Assembly (NCBI RefSeq): GCF_014217625.1
Contig: NZ_CP043643.1
Span: 1 to 52,713, forward strand
Direction of reading: 5' to 3'
DNA length: 52,713 nucleotides
Source: Leifsonia shinshuensis
Lineage (GTDB): Bacteria; Actinomycetota; Actinomycetes; Actinomycetales; Microbacteriaceae
Part shown: in pieces, positions 1-8,882 of the stretch
Position numbering within the stretch: the first letter of the stretch is position 1
How the letters are laid out: each line of letters starts with the position of its first letter
Program-made: the position numbers and the translations under genes
The notes under the pieces: generated by a model
The model's database searches: none
What the model was told of the DNA's origin: nothing
What the model saw: only the letters and a program-made list of their open reading frames with translations

Positions 1-1575
1 ATGACGATGGCGACGAACAAGAAGCGCAAGAGCACCAAGAGCCCCGCTCAGAAGGCGCAGACGACGACCGAGCCGCGCCCGCTGCGCCCCAGTGGGCGCG
101 GCTGGATCGGTCGCGGCCGCGGTACTGCCGGATACGTGCAGGCACCCGTCGAGTACCGCGGCACCACCGTTCAGGTGTGCGGGCTGTGGCCGTTCTCGGT
201 GGGTACGGGCGCACCGCTCGTGGGCGTGCCGCTGGGGCGGCACCTCTACACGGGTGCGACGGTCTGCGCGGACCCGATTTCGTGGTTCCAGCGCGCGAAG
301 CTGATCAGCAACCCGAGCGTGTTCGTGCTCGGCTTGCCGGGCCTGGGGAAGTCGACGACGGTTCGACGGATGGCCGCCGGCTTGGCCGGCTTCGGCTCCA
401 TCCCGTTCATCCTCGGAGACTTGAAGCCGGACTATGTTGACCTGATCGAGGCCCTCGGCGGACAGGTGATCCGCCTGGGCCGCGGCCGCGGGCACCTGAA
501 CGTTCTAGACCCTGGCGAGTCGACAGAAGCCGCGCTGCGGCTGCGTGAGGCCGGGTATGAGAAGGAGGCGGAGGAGGTTGAGGCGGATGCCCACGGCCGA
601 CGCCTCACGATCGTCTCTGCCCTGCTGACGATCCTGCGCAAGCAGCCGCCGTCCGACGTCGAGGAGTCGATCGTCGACCAGGCGCTCCGCATCCTGGATC
701 GTCGCTTCGTCGACCAGGTGCCGGTGCTCGCCGACCTGCTAGCGATTGTCCAGGAAGGCCCGGCCGAGCTGCGCGAGGTCGCCGTCGACCGTGGCGACTT
801 TGCCGAGTACCAGCGCACGACCCGCGGGCTGGAAGCATCGCTGATCAGCCTCGCCCGCGGCGGCCGCCTCGGGGAGACGTTCTCTCGGCCGACCACGAAT
901 CCGATGCGCCGTGACCGTCCGGTGGTCTACGACATTTCCGGGCTAAAAGAGACCGACGTCGACCTGCGCGCCGCGACCCTGCTTGCCTGCTGGTCGAACG
1001 GGTTCGCCACGGTGAACGTGGCGAACGCTCTAGCTGAGGCCGGCCTAGAGCCGCAGCGCCACTACTTCGTGATCATGGACGAGCTGTGGCAGGCGCTCCG
1101 CTCCGGTAGCGGCATGGTGGATCGGGTCGACTCGCTCACCCGTCTGAACCGCCAGTTCGGTGTCGGGCAGGCGATGATCACCCACACGATGCGCGACCTC
1201 GACGCTCTCCCCACGGAGGAGGACCGGATGAAGGCGCGCGGGTTCGTCGAGCGTGCCGGCATGGTCGTGGTCGGCGGCCTTCCGCACTCGGAGATGCCGC
1301 TGCTGACCACCGCCGTGCCGTTCTCGCTGGCGGAGCAGAGTCTCCTCACCGGCTGGTCTGCGCCGCCGTCGTGGGACGCCACGACCGGCAAGGAAACGGA
1401 GCCTCCCGGCCGCGGCAAGTTCTTGATCAAGGTGGGTGGCCGCCCCGGCATCCCGATCACGGTCAAGCTGACCGAGACGGAGCGCTCGACCAACGACACG
1501 AACAAGCGGTGGCACGCGCAATCCCGTGTCGGCCGGCGCCTGCACGCCGTCGAGCCGGAGGAGGCGGTGTCGTGA
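1..1575 (+). CDS. VirB4/TraC-like conjugation ATPase
   Basis: A 524-residue P-loop ATPase that probably powers the T4SS channel at the inner face of the membrane. Walker A is GLPGLGKST at residues 111-119, and a Walker B-like stretch FVIMDELW has D360 and E361. The N-terminus is basic (Lys/Arg-rich, residues 5-40). It is shorter than a classical VirB4 of about 800 residues; I infer that the N-terminal half is supplied by the separate SCO6880-like protein encoded just before it. That gene's stop codon is completed by base 1, giving a TGATG overlap, which supports both this start and a circular molecule. The downstream coupling-protein gene overlaps it by GTGA. The ATPase call is firm; the exact subfamily is inferred. 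Confidence 0.85.
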   Translation: MTMATNKKRKSTKSPAQKAQTTTEPRPLRPSGRGWIGRGRGTAGYVQAPVEYRGTTVQVCGLWPFSVGTGAPLVGVPLGRHLYTGATVCADPISWFQRAKLISNPSVFVLGLPGLGKSTTVRRMAAGLAGFGSIPFILGDLKPDYVDLIEALGGQVIRLGRGRGHLNVLDPGESTEAALRLREAGYEKEAEEVEADAHGRRLTIVSALLTILRKQPPSDVEESIVDQALRILDRRFVDQVPVLADLLAIVQEGPAELREVAVDRGDFAEYQRTTRGLEASLISLARGGRLGETFSRPTTNPMRRDRPVVYDISGLKETDVDLRAATLLACWSNGFATVNVANALAEAGLEPQRHYFVIMDELWQALRSGSGMVDRVDSLTRLNRQFGVGQAMITHTMRDLDALPTEEDRMKARGFVERAGMVVVGGLPHSEMPLLTTAVPFSLAEQSLLTGWSAPPSWDATTGKETEPPGRGKFLIKVGGRPGIPITVKLTETERSTNDTNKRWHAQSRVGRRLHAVEPEEAVS

Positions 1576-3368
1576 GCACGCCGAACAACCGCCGCCGCGA
1601 CCCGGGCGGCCTGTCGGCGGAGTCGATTCTGCTCGCCGCCGGCATCGTGATCGTCATGGTCGGTGTGGTCGGGGTGAACCTCGCGGTTCGGCTCGGCCAC
1701 CAGCTCGACCACACGGGGATCACTCTCAGTAGTGACCCCTTCACGCTGACGTTCGAGGTCCTCATGGGCAAGGTGCCGTGGCCGGCGTCGGGCACGTGGA
1801 TCATCGCCGTGGTCGCGGCGATCGTGCTCGTCCTCGCCGTGCTGATCATTGTGGCGATCGCCCGCTACCGGAAGGGGCGGACCCGCGTCGACCGATCGGC
1901 CGCGTACCTGGGCCGCGGCCGCGACGTCGCGGACCTCAGCCGCAAGAGCGCTCTGGAGAAGGCTCAGCGCCTCGGCGTGCCCGACGCGCCCGGTGTTCCC
2001 ATCGGGCGCACTGTCGCGTCAGGGCAGCCGCTCTACGGCTCCTGGGAGGACATGCACATTGACATCTGGGGGCCGCGCACCGGTAAGACGACCAGCCGCG
2101 CCGTGCCGGCGATCCTGGCCGCTCCCGGCGGGGTGCTCGTCACCTCGAACAAGCGCGACGTCGTAGACGCCACCCGCGACGTGCGGGAGAAGGCCGGGCA
2201 GGTGTGGGTGTTCGACCCGCAGGGCATCGCTTTGGAGGAGCCCACCTGGTGGTGGAACCCGCTGAGCTACGTCACCGACGAGGTACGCGCCGCCAAGATG
2301 GCCCAGCACTTCGCCTCCGGCTCCCGCGACGCGGACGCCAAGACAGATTCCTACTTCGATCCGGCCGGCAAAGACCTCCTGGCCGGCCTTCTCCTCGCCG
2401 CAGCGCTGGACGGCCGCCCGATCACGGACGTGTACACGTGGTTGACCCGGCCCGCCGATGACACGGCGGTGGAGATCCTTCGACAGCACGGCTTCCCGCT
2501 GACCGCCGACCAGGTGGCCGGCGTCATCGACGCGCCGGAGAAGCAGCGCGGCGGCGTCTACGGCACCGCCCAGCAGATGGCATCGTGCCTGACGAACCGT
2601 CAGGTCGCCCGCTGGGTGACCCCGTTGGGCGGGAACGCAAGCGATCGGCGGCCGCAGTTCAGCCCGGAGGCGTTCGTGCGCGAGGGCGGCACGCTCTACA
2701 GCCTCTCCAAGGAGGGCCAGGGCACCGCCGGCCCGCTGGTGACCGCGCTCACGGTCGCCGTGGTGGAAGCGGCGGAGGAGCTGGCCGCTCGGTCGGCTGG
2801 CGGGCGCCTCAGCACGCCGCTTCTGGGCGTCCTGGACGAGGCGGCGAACGTCTGCCGCTGGCGCGACCTGCCGAACCTCTATTCGCACTACGGTTCGCGC
2901 GGCATCGTCCTGATGACGATCTTGCAGAGCTGGTCGCAGGGTGTGGAAGTGTGGGGCGAGTCCGGGATGCGCAAGCTGTGGTCGGCCTCCAACGTGAAGG
3001 TATACGGCGGTGGCGTCTCGGAGGCCGGCTTCCTCGAAGACCTCTCGCGGGTGATCGGTGACTACGACCGGCTCTCCTCGTCGACGTCGAGCGGGCGCGG
3101 GCAGCGCACGGTGTCGCAGCAGCTCCACCGTGAGCGCATCCTGGACGTCGCGGACCTGGCCGCGTTGCCCAAGGGGCGCGCCGTGGTGCTTTCCTCGGGT
3201 TCTCGGCCGACGCTGATCCGCACTCAGCCGTGGATGACCGGCCCGCACGCGGCCGATGTGCGGGCGTCGATCGCCGCGCACGACCCGCAGGCGCAGCACA
3301 CGATCAGCGAGGCGCAGCACGAGGTCGCCGCCGTTGAGGCGACCATCGGGAGTGAGGCGCGATCGTGA
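1572..3368 (+). CDS. VirD4/TraD-type coupling protein
   Basis: A 598-residue type IV coupling protein that would bring the relaxase-DNA complex to the secretion channel. Two N-terminal membrane segments (about residues 17-37 and 75-97) anchor it. Walker A is GPRTGKT at residues 168-173 with G167 before it, and Walker B LLGVLDEA carries D422 and E423. The GTG at 1572 overlaps the stop of the ATPase gene (GTGA); the frame stays open further upstream, but that part has the codon pattern of a shadow frame. The next gene also starts by a GTGA overlap, so this is a tightly coupled operon. Confidence 0.92.
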   Translation: MSTPNNRRRDPGGLSAESILLAAGIVIVMVGVVGVNLAVRLGHQLDHTGITLSSDPFTLTFEVLMGKVPWPASGTWIIAVVAAIVLVLAVLIIVAIARYRKGRTRVDRSAAYLGRGRDVADLSRKSALEKAQRLGVPDAPGVPIGRTVASGQPLYGSWEDMHIDIWGPRTGKTTSRAVPAILAAPGGVLVTSNKRDVVDATRDVREKAGQVWVFDPQGIALEEPTWWWNPLSYVTDEVRAAKMAQHFASGSRDADAKTDSYFDPAGKDLLAGLLLAAALDGRPITDVYTWLTRPADDTAVEILRQHGFPLTADQVAGVIDAPEKQRGGVYGTAQQMASCLTNRQVARWVTPLGGNASDRRPQFSPEAFVREGGTLYSLSKEGQGTAGPLVTALTVAVVEAAEELAARSAGGRLSTPLLGVLDEAANVCRWRDLPNLYSHYGSRGIVLMTILQSWSQGVEVWGESGMRKLWSASNVKVYGGGVSEAGFLEDLSRVIGDYDRLSSSTSSGRGQRTVSQQLHRERILDVADLAALPKGRAVVLSSGSRPTLIRTQPWMTGPHAADVRASIAAHDPQAQHTISEAQHEVAAVEATIGSEARS

Positions 3369-4057
3369 GCGACTGGGGCGAGGACGACTACGAGCCGCAG
3401 GACGCCGGCAGTTCGTCGACGACTGCGGCAGCTCCGGCCGGTGGCCGGGCGTTCGGGATCGACGTGGGCGGCCTGGCCGACGAGCTGGTTGATGCCGCGG
3501 TCAAGTCGTTGGTGCGCAAGGAAGTGTCGGCCGTCGCCGCCGATGCCGTCAAGGACGCCCTGACCGACGATGTGCTGGACGCGCTTCGTGCTCGGGCTGA
3601 GACGGCGGCCGCCGCGGCGATCGCCGCACAGCTCGAAAATTCCGGGCTCGACGAGGGCACCGCGGCGGATGTGCCGGACGCGGCAGAGTCGGTCCTGACC
3701 TACGGCAGCGTCGACGAGTTCTTGCGTGAGTATCTGCGCAGCGTGTACCGGCGCAAGATCGACGGCAAGAACCGGGTGTGGGCGGCCGAATGGTGGAAGT
3801 ACGACGAGGCGGTGATCCGTCTCGAAGCGCTCTGGCGCTCCTGGGAGTTCCTGCGCCGCGATCCCTCGACCGGTATGAGTGTGTGGTGGCGTGACCACGC
3901 TGACACGCACATGGCGGTGCTGATGGACCCGCAGGGGCCGTTCGCGCCGGCCGACGCGATGGCCGCGGAGAACCAATGCAGCAAGGGTGACCCGCTGCCC
4001 TACAAGCGACCACCGGAAGGGCTGTTCCCCGACGTCCGCGAAGCGACCGCCGACTAG
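3365..4057 (+). CDS. DUF4913 domain protein
   Basis: A 230-residue soluble protein. The acidic, low-complexity N-terminus is followed by an Ala-rich amphipathic stretch (about 35-100). The C-terminal half (about 112-222) has the Trp-rich pattern of DUF4913: AAEWWKYDEA, an RLEALWRSWE helix, VWWRDHADTHM and a PFAPADAM segment. This family is common next to T4SS and relaxase genes on actinobacterial plasmids; its biochemical role is not established. The GTG start overlaps the coupling-protein stop. It is the last gene of the rightward conjugation operon and is followed by a strong hairpin. Confidence 0.8.
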   Translation: MSDWGEDDYEPQDAGSSSTTAAAPAGGRAFGIDVGGLADELVDAAVKSLVRKEVSAVAADAVKDALTDDVLDALRARAETAAAAAIAAQLENSGLDEGTAADVPDAAESVLTYGSVDEFLREYLRSVYRRKIDGKNRVWAAEWWKYDEAVIRLEALWRSWEFLRRDPSTGMSVWWRDHADTHMAVLMDPQGPFAPADAMAAENQCSKGDPLPYKRPPEGLFPDVREATAD

Positions 4058-4126
4058 GGGTGTTGCCGCCTCGGCCGGTCACCCAATAATTGACCCACCG
4101 TCGATCCCCCAGCGACGGGGCACGAA

Positions 4127-4157
4127 GAAGGGCCGCGCTCCCTCAGCGCGGCCCTTC
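4127..4157. terminator. Bidirectional terminator hairpin
   Basis: A perfect 13-bp stem, GAAGGGCCGCGCT with AGCGCGGCCCTTC, and a 5-nt loop. It sits between the convergent ends of the DUF4913 gene and the leftward coiled-coil gene, so it probably ends both operons. Confidence 0.85.
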
Positions 4158-4176
4158 TCCCTGTCCGGTGTCCGGT

Positions 4177-5025
4177 TCAGCGGCTCTGTTCGTTGCGCTG
4201 CACCTGGACCCCGCGGCCGCGCGCCTTGCGCGCCTTCGGTGCCTTGGCCGGACCGCCAGCGGCCACAGCGGCGGTGGCCGGCTTCGCCTGGCTGACGTCT
4301 GCGCGCATCCGGGTCGCGATGACCTCCTGATCGATGCCCTTGCTCTCCAACTCCGCCGCGGTGGACGCGCGCCGTTCGGAGCTGTCGTAGGTGGCCGCGC
4401 TGTCCTCTCGGGCAGCGCCGGCGCTCACGGTGCGCTCGTCCGCGTCGGCCTGAGCTCGAGTACGCTCCTCCGGGTCGGGCTCGTACTCGGCCGCGGCGCG
4501 CTCCTGCTCCGCCAGGCGGTCCTGCTGGTCCGCCTGGGTGAGGAGCTGCTGTGCCTCGACGTTCTCGACCGCAGAGCGCTGTCGTTCCGCGTCGGCCTGC
4601 GCACGCTCCTGTTCGGCGCGCTCCACGGCAGTACGGACCGCGGCCGCGTCGGCGCCCGTGTCGGCCGGGTCGACGCCGTAGCGGGTGCGCAGCTCCTCGC
4701 GCATCCTCTCCTCGGCGCGGGCGGCCTCCGGGTCGTCCTGCGCCCACGCGCGGGTGGTCTGGTACGTGCGGCCGATCTGCTCGGGCGTCGATCGCTCCCA
4801 CCAGTCCGACCGGTAGACGTCGGCGTACTCGGTGCGTGCCGTGCGCTGCTCGGCCTCGAACCGTGTCCGCAGCTCGCGCGCCTCACGCTCGCTCGCGGCC
4901 TGGGCTCGCCGCAGCGCGTCCTCCCGTGCTCGGGCGATGCGCTCGCCCACCTGTCCCGCAGCGGTCACCAGCACACGGAGCTGTCCCTCGAACGCCTCCG
5001 CGATCCCGTCGCTCTCCTCGGCCAT
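4177..5025 (-). CDS. Coiled-coil protein of the mobilisation operon
   Basis: A 282-residue, highly charged protein rich in Ala, Glu, Arg and Gln. Long heptad-like runs over about residues 1-100 and 125-215 suggest coiled coil. A short aromatic patch (about residues 66-80, DVYRSDWWERSTPEQIG) may be a folded element. The C-terminus is Ala/Lys/Arg-rich and basic, as expected for nucleic-acid contact. No membrane segment or signal peptide. It is the last gene of the leftward relaxase operon, 15 nt after the preceding gene, so a relaxosome accessory role is plausible but not shown. No family recognised. Confidence 0.7.
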   Translation of the reverse strand: MAEESDGIAEAFEGQLRVLVTAAGQVGERIARAREDALRRAQAASEREARELRTRFEAEQRTARTEYADVYRSDWWERSTPEQIGRTYQTTRAWAQDDPEAARAEERMREELRTRYGVDPADTGADAAAVRTAVERAEQERAQADAERQRSAVENVEAQQLLTQADQQDRLAEQERAAAEYEPDPEERTRAQADADERTVSAGAAREDSAATYDSSERRASTAAELESKGIDQEVIATRMRADVSQAKPATAAVAAGGPAKAPKARKARGRGVQVQRNEQSR

Positions 5026-5040
5026 GATCGGCCCCCCTTC

Positions 5041-5856
5041 CTATTCCTGCCCGCCGCGTTGCGACGTGACTTTGTTGTGCGACTTCACATGCAGCCCCAA
5101 GGCCTTGATGGCTGCTTCGATCGACCCGTGCTCCGCGATCACGCGAGAGAAGATCACAGCGTTTAGGCGCGCGTCCTCGGCGGCATCGAAGGAGGTTGCC
5201 TTGTTACCGACACCGAGCCCGACGTGGAGCGACCACCGGCGGGACGCCGTGGTGGGGTCTACGAGCCCGTACCGCACCACCTGCGCATCCAGCGTGTTTC
5301 CCCCGGCTGTGAATGCCTCGATCGACAGCTCCAGGTCGGTATCGGTGCCCGGCACTCCCCACTCTTGTGGGGTTAGGTGTCGTATCGCTTCCATGCCATC
5401 CAACCAACGCAAATTTGGCTGTTGGATAGCGGCAAGGTCAAGGAGCCGGCGTAGTTGCGCGCGATCGAATCGCGCGCCGTATGCGGCCGTGTAACCCTCG
5501 CGTAGCCGCGGCTCCAACGTCGACCAGACCTCGCGCAGCGACGGCGGTCGAGCCCTCGTGTGCTCCGGCATGAAGCTTTCGCTCATGTCGACGAGCTCCG
5601 CGAGCTCGTCAGGAGTGAACGCGCCGTGCAGCGGCGGCTCCACCTGATCGCTCTTGCGGGCCATCCATACCTTCCACGCCTCGACGCGCTGAGCGGCGCA
5701 CCAGTCGTCCCACGAGTAACCAATGTCTGGTCGCATGAAGCGGTGCAGCTGGACTGCACCGACGCCGGCTGCGTCAACCTCGGCCAGGCCGATGAAGCCT
5801 ACGGGCTGGTCAATTCCGCCTGGCTCGATGTCGATAGAAACGACCGTGGCACTCAT
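5041..5856 (-). CDS. Unknown protein in relaxase operon
   Basis: A 271-residue soluble protein that I do not recognise. It has an acidic N-terminal strand-rich start, a Trp-rich middle (about 48-66) and a C-terminal region whose EDARLNAVIFSRVIAEHG stretch suggests an alpha-helical, possibly regulatory domain. Its ATG overlaps the relaxase stop (ATGA), so the two are translated together; a DNA-processing or transfer-control role is inferred from that alone. Confidence 0.65.
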   Translation of the reverse strand: MSATVVSIDIEPGGIDQPVGFIGLAEVDAAGVGAVQLHRFMRPDIGYSWDDWCAAQRVEAWKVWMARKSDQVEPPLHGAFTPDELAELVDMSESFMPEHTRARPPSLREVWSTLEPRLREGYTAAYGARFDRAQLRRLLDLAAIQQPNLRWLDGMEAIRHLTPQEWGVPGTDTDLELSIEAFTAGGNTLDAQVVRYGLVDPTTASRRWSLHVGLGVGNKATSFDAAEDARLNAVIFSRVIAEHGSIEAAIKALGLHVKSHNKVTSQRGGQE

Positions 5857-7577
5857 CGCTCTGTCCCGTCCCGTCCCGGACGTGGTGCCGGCCGGCGAGC
5901 TGGTGAGTCATCGGGTCGCAGCTCCCGCGGGACGGGCGAGCCTGGCGTGCCGCTCCGGCCGGCGTTCAGCCGGTCGAGCATGGCACGAGTCTCAGCGTCG
6001 AGCGCGGGAGCCTCTGTCGCCACGCTGCCCTGCTCCTCGACTACGGCAGCCTGGCCGACGCTACGGGCTGGCGGAGTCGGCAACGCTGCGTGTACACGCT
6101 CCAATCGGTCGCGCGCATCCGCTAGAGCGGTACGCGCGTAGCGGTCCTGACGTGCGGCCTCCGCCACCTTCATGACGGCAACGGTGAGTGTCAGCATCTC
6201 TCGCACAAGAGCCGCTTCACCGACAGTGCCTTGCCCTCCGCGTACCGCGCTTGCCAGGAACAGCGCAGCCCCGGAAATAGCGATCGTTCCCGCCTTCGCC
6301 GGAGGCGGGGTGCGTCGATACGTCTGCGCCGATCGAGACAACGCCTCAGCGGCCGCAGCGATATCACCTGGCGTCTCCTCCACGGCGTTCGACCATGCAG
6401 CGAGAGCGCCAGCGGTCTGCCGTGCCACCGTGGCCCACGTCTCGCGATCGTCAAGCGGAACGCGCGCCAGCTCGTCGACAGTACGCGCCAGTCGCTCGCT
6501 GTGTCGCAGTGCTTGATCGTTCGTCGGCTCCAGCCGTTCGCGACCAGGTGCCACAACTCGCCGGCCACGCTTGGCCGCGTTCCATTCGGCCACCGCCGCG
6601 GTAGCGCCTTGCGGGGTGTCCTCCCACCCGTCGCGCAGCCGCGGCAGCGTGAGGTCGCGGCCAAGGTGGCCGCCGCCGTACCAGATCGGACGTTCCCCGG
6701 CCGTGGGTCGTTCGGCCACCGAGTAGCCGGTCACGACGTCAGTACGCCCGTCAGCGTAGCGAGGGCGTACGAGCAACCCTTCACGCCGCATCCGGCGCAC
6801 GAACTCGGCTTCACTCCGACTAGCGCCAGCACACCCTCGGACCTTCAACGCCAGCAGGTAGCGGGGCTGATCGGTGCGCAGCTCGGCGCTGATCCGAGCC
6901 TGCCGATCGGGGCCGGTCAGATGTTCCCAGCGTAGGGCGTCATCGCCCAACTGCGGGCGGGTGCGTTCGTACTTCGCGCGTGCTCGCGACCGTGCCTGAG
7001 CCTCCCGCTCGGCCGGGTCGTACCCGCGTGTGGAGCGCTCTGCGCGCACCGATTCCAGCTGCTCCAATCCGTACTTCACTTCAAGCGCTCGGGCCGCGAC
7101 CTGGGCGCGGTGGAAGTCGTTGTGGATCGATGCCTTGGTGCCGTCCTCGCGAACCAGGTTCACAGCGATGTGGATGTGGTCGTTGCCGTTCGAGGACACA
7201 CCGTGACGGACGGCAACCCACCGGCACGGCGCCTTCGTCCCCTCGTTGTCGTCGAACTCCATCGCCGTGATGAAGTCGTTGGCGATCGCGCCCCACTGCT
7301 CGTCCGCGAGCTGCCCTTCGTCGGCGCGCAGCGACAGCGAGCAGTGCCACACGTGACCGCCCGGAACCTCGACACCGAACACAGCCCGCGGCTTGTCCAA
7401 GTGACGCGCGATCGACAGCGCCGCGTCGCGTCCGAGCTCCGCGTCGTCGTGCCACGCCATCAGCGCCGGATCGCCCGCGACCAGGTGCGGTTCGGTGTGC
7501 TCGTTCGACCGGCCCGGGCCGGTGAGGTACGTCATCAGTCCCGACATGCGATCGCCGCGGACGACGTTCGGCATCAC
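5853..7577 (-). CDS. Relaxase / mobilisation nuclease
   Basis: A 574-residue relaxase that would nick oriT and pilot the transferred strand. The N-terminus MMPNVVRGDRMSGLMTYL and the following GPGRSNEHT stretch match actinobacterial mobilisation nucleases; Y17 is a candidate nucleophile. A strand with H75 and H78 (GGHVWHCSL) is followed by H125 and the NDHIHIAVN motif (H134, H136, N140), the three-His metal site of MOBP-like relaxases. The C-terminal half is Ala/Arg-rich and helical. Its start overlaps the MobC-like gene (ATGA). Class assignment (MOBP against a related group) needs a profile search; the relaxase call itself is firm. Confidence 0.9.
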   Translation of the reverse strand: MMPNVVRGDRMSGLMTYLTGPGRSNEHTEPHLVAGDPALMAWHDDAELGRDAALSIARHLDKPRAVFGVEVPGGHVWHCSLSLRADEGQLADEQWGAIANDFITAMEFDDNEGTKAPCRWVAVRHGVSSNGNDHIHIAVNLVREDGTKASIHNDFHRAQVAARALEVKYGLEQLESVRAERSTRGYDPAEREAQARSRARAKYERTRPQLGDDALRWEHLTGPDRQARISAELRTDQPRYLLALKVRGCAGASRSEAEFVRRMRREGLLVRPRYADGRTDVVTGYSVAERPTAGERPIWYGGGHLGRDLTLPRLRDGWEDTPQGATAAVAEWNAAKRGRRVVAPGRERLEPTNDQALRHSERLARTVDELARVPLDDRETWATVARQTAGALAAWSNAVEETPGDIAAAAEALSRSAQTYRRTPPPAKAGTIAISGAALFLASAVRGGQGTVGEAALVREMLTLTVAVMKVAEAARQDRYARTALADARDRLERVHAALPTPPARSVGQAAVVEEQGSVATEAPALDAETRAMLDRLNAGRSGTPGSPVPRELRPDDSPARRPAPRPGRDGTER

Positions 7578-7993
7578 GACGCTGCACCGCTCAGCTCGTC
7601 GACGAATGCGTCGATCCGATCGGCCACCTCGCGGACCTTCCGCAGCGTCGCCACCATCTCAGCCTGCACGTCGCCAGTCGCGTTCGTCGCCTTCGCCATC
7701 TGGTTCACGTTATTCGCAATCGTGGCCAGCAGCCGGTGCGTGGAGAACATTTGCGCAATGACCTCATGCCGCACCGACGCATTCGACGCGGCGGCCGCAG
7801 CTCCTCCAGCGAGAGCGGAATCCACAAGCAGCTTGGGCACGCTCACCTTGTACTGCAAGGCGAGCGCGAGGAGCTGCCCCTCTTCCTCCGGAGTGACGCG
7901 GACGACATGACGGTGCCGGCGACCGCCCTCGACGCGACGGCGGCGTGCCTGGCGGCGCGGCTCCTGCTCCCCCGCGGTGTCAGAAACGGCCAT
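7574..7993 (-). CDS. MobC-like relaxosome accessory protein
   Basis: A 139-residue small basic protein. The N-terminal Arg-rich tract is followed by VRVTPEEEGQLLALALQYKVSVPKLL in two parts, a ribbon-helix-helix-type pattern typical of MobC proteins, and by a helical C-terminus with NNVNQMAKATN. MobC proteins bind oriT and help the relaxase open the DNA. I start at 7993 rather than at the 8161 end of the open frame, because GAGAGGAGG lies 7 nt upstream of the ATG and the extra frame runs through the oriT-like repeats. It overlaps the relaxase gene by ATGA. Confidence 0.85.
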   Translation of the reverse strand: MAVSDTAGEQEPRRQARRRRVEGGRRHRHVVRVTPEEEGQLLALALQYKVSVPKLLVDSALAGGAAAAASNASVRHEVIAQMFSTHRLLATIANNVNQMAKATNATGDVQAEMVATLRKVREVADRIDAFVDELSGAAS

Positions 7994-8062
7994 GCCGTCA
8001 CCTCCTCTCGGCCCAGCGCAGCGACCCCGCCTAACGCGGGGACCACACGTCCAGTGTGCCGC

Positions 8063-8140
8063 ATCCTCGACCTTGTGTCGAGGATCAAGCCCGATCCGGT
8101 TACCGGATCGTATAGCTTGCTCCGTCCCTCCGTCCGGGAC
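8063..8140. other. Candidate origin of transfer (oriT)
   Basis: Three inverted repeats lie in the gene-free gap upstream of mobC and the relaxase, the usual place for oriT. 8063-8085: ATCCTCGAC, 5-nt loop, GTCGAGGAT. 8092-8110: CGATCCGGT, T, ACCGGATCG. 8124-8140: GTCCC, 7 nt, GGGAC. The stretch between the second and third repeats (TATAGCTTGCTCC) is less GC-rich and is where I would expect the nick. No nic consensus was matched with certainty, so the nick site is open. Confidence 0.6.
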
Positions 8141-8254
8141 TCCAATCGCATTTGCTAACATCGTCAGACGGGAGTGGTCGCGGCTTCGCCGCGGCTGCTT
8201 GTCAGTGTGTCGATGGGCGTCGACGAGAGGCGCTCAGCTCCGTACCATTAGTGC

Positions 8255-8626
8255 ATGGCTACGCAACTGACACCAGAGGAAGCAATCGAGCGCGCGCGAC
8301 GTCTACAGGACGACCGGCTCAACGCCGTTCGCAGCGTCGCGGAGGCGCGCCAGGCGCTCGTCGATGTGCGCGAGCAGACCGACCGCGAGCTGAGCGAGCT
8401 GCAAGCGAGGATCGCGGAGCGGATCGCCAACGCAGAGCGCGACGACGTGCGCGCCTACTCCGCCGCAGTGAGCGCCGGATGGACCGCGGAGGAGCTTCGC
8501 AAGATCGGGTTCTCCGAGCCCGACAAGAAGGCTCGCACCCGGCGACGCGCAACGCGCAAGCCAGCGAACCGACCCGTCTCCGAGGCGGCCACCGAACCAG
8601 CGCAGGAGACGTCCTCGCAGGGTTGA
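8255..8626 (+). CDS. Small coiled-coil protein near oriT
   Basis: A 123-residue charged protein read away from oriT. Residues 5-70 form a likely coiled coil (RARRLQDDRLNAV, LSELQARIAERIANAER). The segment SAGWTAEELRKIGF is a short helix-turn-helix-like motif, and the C-terminus is basic (KKARTRRRATRKPAN). This suggests DNA binding, perhaps at the neighbouring transfer origin. No family recognised. A strong terminator follows 11 nt after the stop. Confidence 0.65.
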   Translation: MATQLTPEEAIERARRLQDDRLNAVRSVAEARQALVDVREQTDRELSELQARIAERIANAERDDVRAYSAAVSAGWTAEELRKIGFSEPDKKARTRRRATRKPANRPVSEAATEPAQETSSQG

Positions 8627-8637
8627 CCACGCACTCA

Positions 8638-8678
8638 CGAAAGGCCCCACGTTCCGCTCTGCGGCGTGGGGCCTTTCG
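8638..8678 (+). terminator. Terminator after the 8255 gene
   Basis: A perfect 14-bp stem: CGAAAGGCCCCACG pairs with CGTGGGGCCTTTCG across a 13-nt loop. A second hairpin, CCCCCGC with GCGGGGG, follows at about 8683-8699. Confidence 0.8.
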
Positions 8679-8719
8679 CATGCCCCCGCGCTGCGGGGGT
8701 TGCACTCCGCTACGAGGCC

Positions 8720-8770
8720 GTCAAGGGCGCTACGCGTCCCTTCGGGAGAGCCCTACGGGCTCCCCTTGAC
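8720..8770. repeat. Fully paired cloverleaf with triloops
   Basis: All 51 bases are either paired or in a triloop. The closing stem is GTCAAGGG (8720-8727) with CCCTTGAC (8763-8770). Inside it are three abutting hairpins: CGC-TAC-GCG (8728-8736), TCCC-TTC-GGGA (8737-8747) and GAGCCC-TAC-GGGCTC (8748-8762). On the minus strand the loops read GTA, GAA and GTA, that is C(GNA)G triloops. The block lies 113 nt upstream of the 30-residue CDSCQ peptide gene. The flanking minus-strand sequence GGAGTGCAACCC (8700-8711) is shared with the structured elements at 35.7 and 40.9 kb. The rest of the 8679-8882 gap shows no gene. Confidence 0.75.
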
Positions 8771-8882
8771 CGCCTCTCCACTGCGTGCAAGTCGGCCAGT
8801 GTTCCGTTGAAAGCAGCCAGCTCGTCGCAAGCGCCGAACTGCCAACTTTCAATCGGACACACAACAACCGGAAGGCCGAACG

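Noticed and set aside
2019..3320. A 433-codon leftward open frame
   Set aside because: Antisense to the VirD4-like coupling protein, whose Walker motifs are clear.
8000..8161. Longer MobC-like protein starting at 8161
   Set aside because: The extension runs through the oriT-like inverted repeats, while the ATG at 7993 has a strong GGAGG at good spacing.
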